From: Nostoc cf. edaphicum LEGE 07299
GTDB taxonomy: Bacteria > Cyanobacteriota > Cyanobacteriia > Cyanobacteriales > Nostocaceae
DNA: 9,863 nt
Reading direction: 5' to 3'
Assembly (NCBI RefSeq): GCF_015207245.1
Contig: NZ_JADEXF010000052.1
Span: forward strand, 1-9,863
The position numbers and the translations under genes are program-made. Below are positions 6,009 through 9,863 of the stretch, in pieces (position 1 is the stretch's first letter; each line of letters starts with the position of its first letter). The notes beneath the pieces were generated by a model, which made no database searches, was not told where the DNA came from, and worked only from the letters and a program-made list of their open reading frames with translations.

Positions 6009-9000
6009 AAACCAGACTGCACTGTTTAACTACATTTAACCTGAGATTGATGGGGGCAATGCCAGTAGCTTTCTGCCTTGTTTTGTACCCTACAATTACA
6101 ATTGTCAAAGCAGAAATCACTAGTGAAAACCTTCTTTTCCCTGAGTCACCTTCGCAAGCAGATAAGGGTATTAAAGAGAGAGAGGGTTTGAATTCTCCAC
6201 CTCTCGAATTTGCCTCAACTTTTTCAGCATCGGCTCCTGAAATTCCAAATGTCCAGCTAGGTGAAACAGAAATACAACCATTTCAATCAAAAACTTCTGT
6301 AAATTTGCCCAGAGACTTAGGCAAAACAGTAGGAATAGAGGATAAAAACGACGAACGCAAAAATACTGAAACACTATTTCATGCTTCTCCAACAAAAATA
6401 CAACCATTTCAACCAGCAACTTCTGTAGGTTTGCCTAGAGGATTACGCAAGATTGCAGGAGTAGAGGACGCGGGGACAAAGGGACAAGGGGTAAATGAAA
6501 ATCTTTCCGTGTCCCCCACTGTCCCTATCTCTACAGCAATCAAAATCCTGACTCCGACGGCTGACAGTGTTGTAGACGTACAAGCTAGCACGGTAATTGT
6601 GCAGTTTCCCGCTGGTAGTCAAGTGGAATTGCGGGTAAATGGGGCGTTGGTAGACCCTTCTTTAGTGGGACGGACGGAAACTGATGCTACCACTAATTTG
6701 GTAACGCAGACATGGTATGGTGTCTCGTTAAAAGAAGGTACAAACACCATCTCTGCACAGGTTGTTGGAGGAACAGAACCCCCTGTAACAGTGCAAGTCG
6801 CAGTTCGGGGAGCACCGCAGCAATTAACTTTAGAAACAGTTGAGTCTCGTATCCCAGCGGATGGACGTTCTACAGCTACAATTCGGGGCCAATTCATCGA
6901 TGCAGCTGGCAATCGCTCGAATCGTGATGCTGTTGTCACCCTCATACCGACTGCTGGGGAGTTGGTCGGGAAAGACTTCAAACCCGATGAACCGGGATTT
7001 CAAGTGGAAGCGAAAGCGGGGCAATTTACAGCGACGTTGCGATCGCAACTGAAGGCGGAAACTGTCACAATTCGCGCGATCGCTAATGATTTAGAAGCTT
7101 TCACCCAACTACAATTTGAAACGGCACTCCGTCCGAGTTTAGTTACTGGAGTCATAGATTTACGTTTGGGTGCTAGAGGTACAAATTATTATGGCAGTTT
7201 CCGTGATTTCCTCCCTCCTGACAAAAACAACGGAACCCAATTAGATTTCCATTCAGCGATATTTGCCACTGGTGCGATCGGAGAATGGTTATTTACAGGC
7301 GCATACAACAGTTCTCGTAGCCTCAATGAAGATTGCAACTGCGATAATCGCCTGTTTAGAACTTACCAATTCAGCGAACAAAACTATCCTGTCTACGGTG
7401 ATAGCTCGAAAGTTGATGTGGTCGCTCCTTCCATTGATAGTGTATTTTTGCGTTTTGAGCGTTCAGCTCGTATCCCTGGCTCCGATCCTGATTATGCGAT
7501 GTGGGGTGACTATAACACAGAAGAATTTGCGCGGCGATCGCAGCAATTTACTTCTATCACCCGTCAACTCCACGGTTTTAAAGCTAATTACAACTTAGGA
7601 AACCTACAAATTACAGGTTTCTATGGCGACCACTTAGAAGGGTTTCAACGAGACACCATTGCTCCTGATGGTACTAGTGGTTATTACTTCCTCTCTCGCA
7701 GGCTATTACAAGCAGGTAGTGAAAATGTCTTTATCGAGTTAGAAGAACTCAATCGTCCTGGAACTGTATTAGAACGCAAACAACTAAACCGAGGCCCAGA
7801 CTACGAAATCGACTACGATCGCGGTACTTTATTATTCCGCGAACCGATTCTTCGTACCGATATCGATCGAACCGGACAAGTATTAGTACGTCGGATTGTT
7901 GTTAGCTATCAATATGACAGTGAAGACTCTGACGGGAGCATCTATGCTGGTCGTTTGCAATATAATCTTTCCCGCAAACTTAATCAGGAAAGTTGGATAG
8001 GAGCAACTTACGTTCAAGAAAATCACGGGGTGCGCGACTTTCAACTCTATGGTGCAGATGCGCTGATTGCTTTGGGTGACAACGGTAGATTAATCGCAGA
8101 ATATGCCCATTCCACTAATGATTCTGATGTTTTGGGAAAGGTCAGAGGTGATGCTTACCGTTTAGAAGCTGAAGGAAAGATTACTAATGGGATTCAAGGT
8201 CGTGCCTATTATCGCTTTGCTGATACGGGTTTTGCCAATAATGCCACTATCAGCTTTGTGCCGGGACAAACCCGTTATGGAGCGCAGGTTACAGCTAAAC
8301 TCACCTCAACTACCAACGTCAGAGCGCAATACGACCACGAAGACAATTTTGGGATTGCTCCCCAACCCTTAGATACCTTTGAAGAATTGTTTGCACCACG
8401 TTATGAGGCGATACCTGGTAGCAAGGTTGATAATTCACTGACGACGATTTCCGCTGGGATTCAACAACGTTTGGGTAAAGCTACTCTGGATGTGGATTGG
8501 ATTCATCGTCGTCGGGAAGACCGTATCCCCGATAGTACTTTAAGTAGTAATTCCGATCAATTGCGATCGCGTTTTTCAGTTCCTCTAGCTAAAAACCTAA
8601 CCTTCCAAGCCCAAAATGAACTCAGCTTATCTTCCCAAAAAGATACTGTTTACCCAGACCGTACCATTTTGGGGTTGAATTGGGCGGTAATTCCTGGTGT
8701 CAGCGTCAGTTTGGCCCAACAGTATTACAGTAGCGGTCAATATTCGGGTAATTCCATTACTAGCTTGAGTGTCAACGGCGAACACAAACTCGGAGCGGAT
8801 ACTACCTTGACCGGTCGTTACTCAATTTTGGGTGGTGCTAACGAAATGACTACTCAAGGTGCAATTGGTATAAATAACCGCTGGACTATTGCTTCGGGAT
8901 TGCGGCTGAACGTTGCTTACGAACACGTATTCGGCAACTTCTTCGGACGCACGGCGGCAGGTCAACAATATGCCCAACCGTACGCCTTTGGTCAATCAGC

Positions 9001-9850
9001 ATCTGCGATCGGGTTTGATGGTGGCGATAGCTACAGTGTTGGGCTGGAATACAGTGATAATCCGCAGTTTCAAGCCAGCGTCCGTTATGAACATCGTTCC
9101 TCTTCTGGTGGTAGTAATACAGTAATTACCGCAGGTGCTGCGGGTAAAATTTCTCCGGCTCTCACAGCTTTGGTACGTTATCAACAAGCCGGTTCTTCCA
9201 ATCAAAAGCTTTCAGGATTGCGAGATACCGCTAACCTCAAGCTTGGTTTAGCCTACCGCGACCCCAATAGCGATAAATTTAATGCTTTATTGCGTTATGA
9301 ATATCGCCAAAATCCATCAACCATCCCTGAGACTATCCTGTTAGGAAGTGGTACGGGTTCTCAAGACCATACCTTTGCTTTAGAAGCGATTTACGCTCCT
9401 AACTGGCAATGGGAATTCTATGGGAAATATGCTTTGCGTAACAGCACCTCTTACATAGCTAACGATTTAGCCGGTACTAGCACAGTAAATCTGGCCCAAG
9501 TACGCGCTACCTATCGTTTGGGATATAGCTGGGATTTGGTGGGTGAGGCTCGTGTAATTAGTCAGTCTAGCTACAGTGAGACAGGCTTTGTTGTGGAAAC
9601 AGGCTACTACCTCACGCCTAACCTGCGCGTTTCTGCTGGTTACGTCTTTGGTAAAGTTGATGACCGAGATTTTTCAGGAACACGTTCTGCGGGAGGCGCG
9701 TATTTGGGCTTTACGGTTAAGCTCAACGAATTGTTTGACGGCTTTGGACAACAAAAACCTGTAGCGCGCCAGCCACAGGAATCAGCGATGAAAACTTTGG
9801 TCGGTAAACTCAAGGCTGCAATGAGGGGGATGCAAAGGCGTGAAATATAA
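6005..9850 (+). CDS. Ig-like domain outer-membrane beta-barrel protein
   Basis: A 1281-aa exported protein. Residues 1-36 are a signal peptide ending in VKA. Residues 37-175 form a low-complexity linker with a 42-residue tandem duplication (89-130 and 131-172). Residues 179-268 look like an Ig-like domain (IKILTPTADSVVDV to VQVAVRG) and about 270-375 a second, Big_1/invasin-like one (IPADGRSTATIRGQFIDAAG). From about 376 to 1244 the sequence is full of alternating, aromatic-rich short strands (GEWLFTGAYNSS, TLTGRYSILGG, LRVSAGYVFGK, YLGFTVKLNELF), as in a large outer-membrane barrel. There is no recognisable TonB plug or TonB box, so a TonB-receptor label would be unsafe. GPDYEIDYDRGTLLF (from residue 597) is a turn motif I recall from large barrel and surface proteins. 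C444 and C446 form an unusual CxC. A basic 37-residue tail follows the last strand. Likely anchor or conduit for the three exported proteins encoded upstream; that role is inferred. Confidence 0.85.
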   Translation: MKTRLHCLTTFNLRLMGAMPVAFCLVLYPTITIVKAEITSENLLFPESPSQADKGIKEREGLNSPPLEFASTFSASAPEIPNVQLGETEIQPFQSKTSVNLPRDLGKTVGIEDKNDERKNTETLFHASPTKIQPFQPATSVGLPRGLRKIAGVEDAGTKGQGVNENLSVSPTVPISTAIKILTPTADSVVDVQASTVIVQFPAGSQVELRVNGALVDPSLVGRTETDATTNLVTQTWYGVSLKEGTNTISAQVVGGTEPPVTVQVAVRGAPQQLTLETVESRIPADGRSTATIRGQFIDAAGNRSNRDAVVTLIPTAGELVGKDFKPDEPGFQVEAKAGQFTATLRSQLKAETVTIRAIANDLEAFTQLQFETALRPSLVTGVIDLRLGARGTNYYGSFRDFLPPDKNNGTQLDFHSAIFATGAIGEWLFTGAYNSSRSLNEDCNCDNRLFRTYQFSEQNYPVYGDSSKVDVVAPSIDSVFLRFERSARIPGSDPDYAMWGDYNTEEFARRSQQFTSITRQLHGFKANYNLGNLQITGFYGDHLEGFQRDTIAPDGTSGYYFLSRRLLQAGSENVFIELEELNRPGTVLERKQLNRGPDYEIDYDRGTLLFREPILRTDIDRTGQVLVRRIVVSYQYDSEDSDGSIYAGRLQYNLSRKLNQESWIGATYVQENHGVRDFQLYGADALIALGDNGRLIAEYAHSTNDSDVLGKVRGDAYRLEAEGKITNGIQGRAYYRFADTGFANNATISFVPGQTRYGAQVTAKLTSTTNVRAQYDHEDNFGIAPQPLDTFEELFAPRYEAIPGSKVDNSLTTISAGIQQRLGKATLDVDWIHRRREDRIPDSTLSSNSDQLRSRFSVPLAKNLTFQAQNELSLSSQKDTVYPDRTILGLNWAVIPGVSVSLAQQYYSSGQYSGNSITSLSVNGEHKLGADTTLTGRYSILGGANEMTTQGAIGINNRWTIASGLRLNVAYEHVFGNFFGRTAAGQQYAQPYAFGQSASAIGFDGGDSYSVGLEYSDNPQFQASVRYEHRSSSGGSNTVITAGAAGKISPALTALVRYQQAGSSNQKLSGLRDTANLKLGLAYRDPNSDKFNALLRYEYRQNPSTIPETILLGSGTGSQDHTFALEAIYAPNWQWEFYGKYALRNSTSYIANDLAGTSTVNLAQVRATYRLGYSWDLVGEARVISQSSYSETGFVVETGYYLTPNLRVSAGYVFGKVDDRDFSGTRSAGGAYLGFTVKLNELFDGFGQQKPVARQPQESAMKTLVGKLKAAMRGMQRREI
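6269..6520 (+). repeat. Tandem in-frame duplication of 126 bp (42 codons)
   Basis: Unit 1 is 6269-6394 and unit 2 is 6395-6520, both ending in codons for Ser-Pro-Thr. The first 24-25 codons are clearly alike (IQPFQ, TSV, LPR, then G-V/I-E-D), and the remainder has diverged. The copies fall in the linker between signal peptide and Ig-like domains of the barrel protein, where length changes should be tolerated. Confidence 0.85.
6472..6525. repeat. GGGGACAA-type inverted repeat inside a coding region
   Basis: GGGGACAAAGGGACAAGGGG (6472-6491) is followed 18 bases later by TGTCCCCCACTGTCCC (6510-6525), an imperfect reverse complement. The element lies in the divergent half of repeat unit 2 and is read through in frame as GTKGQGVNENLSVSPTVP. 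Unit 1 lacks it. It resembles G/C-block repeats usually seen between genes in Nostoc-type genomes, so it may be a small repeat that entered or replaced part of the linker. Confidence 0.6.
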
Positions 9851-9863
9851 AAAGGTCAGGACT

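Noticed and set aside
6005..9850. Annotation as a TonB-dependent receptor
   Set aside because: No plug domain or TonB box visible between the signal peptide and the barrel; Ig-like domains occupy that space.
1..9863. CRISPR array, tRNA or rRNA gene, transposase
   Set aside because: No regularly spaced direct repeats, no tRNA- or rRNA-like sequence, and no transposase-like protein seen on either strand.

Overview
The window looks like chromosomal DNA of a filamentous (Nostocales-type) cyanobacterium. Three things point there: the cyanobacterial HIP1 octamer GCGATCGC occurs seven times, the N-terminus at the left edge reads as a cyanobacterial threonine synthase, and the DUF11-type (TIGR01451-like) exported proteins are of a style common in this group. 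The genus cannot be fixed from the sequence alone.

Layout: (1) 1-200, minus strand, the first 66 codons of thrC, which runs off the left edge. (2) 201-1029, a divergent intergenic region of about 0.8 kb. It is AT-rich, has no convincing gene, and is rich in symmetric elements: a 13-bp inverted repeat upstream of thrC, perfect 14-bp and 20-bp palindromes, several AAATYGC elements, a TATAAT candidate -10 box, and two hairpins just before the next gene. (3) 1030-9850, four plus-strand genes in a row that look like one operon. They encode a large secreted Asn/Thr/Gly-rich DUF11-like protein (843 aa from the preferred ATG), a small secreted single-domain DUF11 protein (187 aa), a secreted protein with DUF11 and SdrD_B-like domains (513 aa), and a 1281-aa protein with Ig-like domains and a predicted outer-membrane beta-barrel. 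The last two overlap by ATGA. (4) 9851-9863, too short to interpret.

Working hypothesis: all four downstream proteins carry Sec-type signal peptides, and the last gene supplies an outer-membrane barrel with periplasmic or surface Ig-like domains. The cluster therefore looks like a cell-surface module in which three exported beta-sandwich proteins, some with likely calcium loops, assemble on or pass through the barrel protein. In some other bacteria, as I recall the family, DUF11, SdrD_B-like, Ig-like and barrel parts lie in one long polypeptide; here they are split over adjacent, partly coupled genes. Substrate, partner and biological role are not visible in the sequence. This is the part of the window most likely to be an undescribed system.
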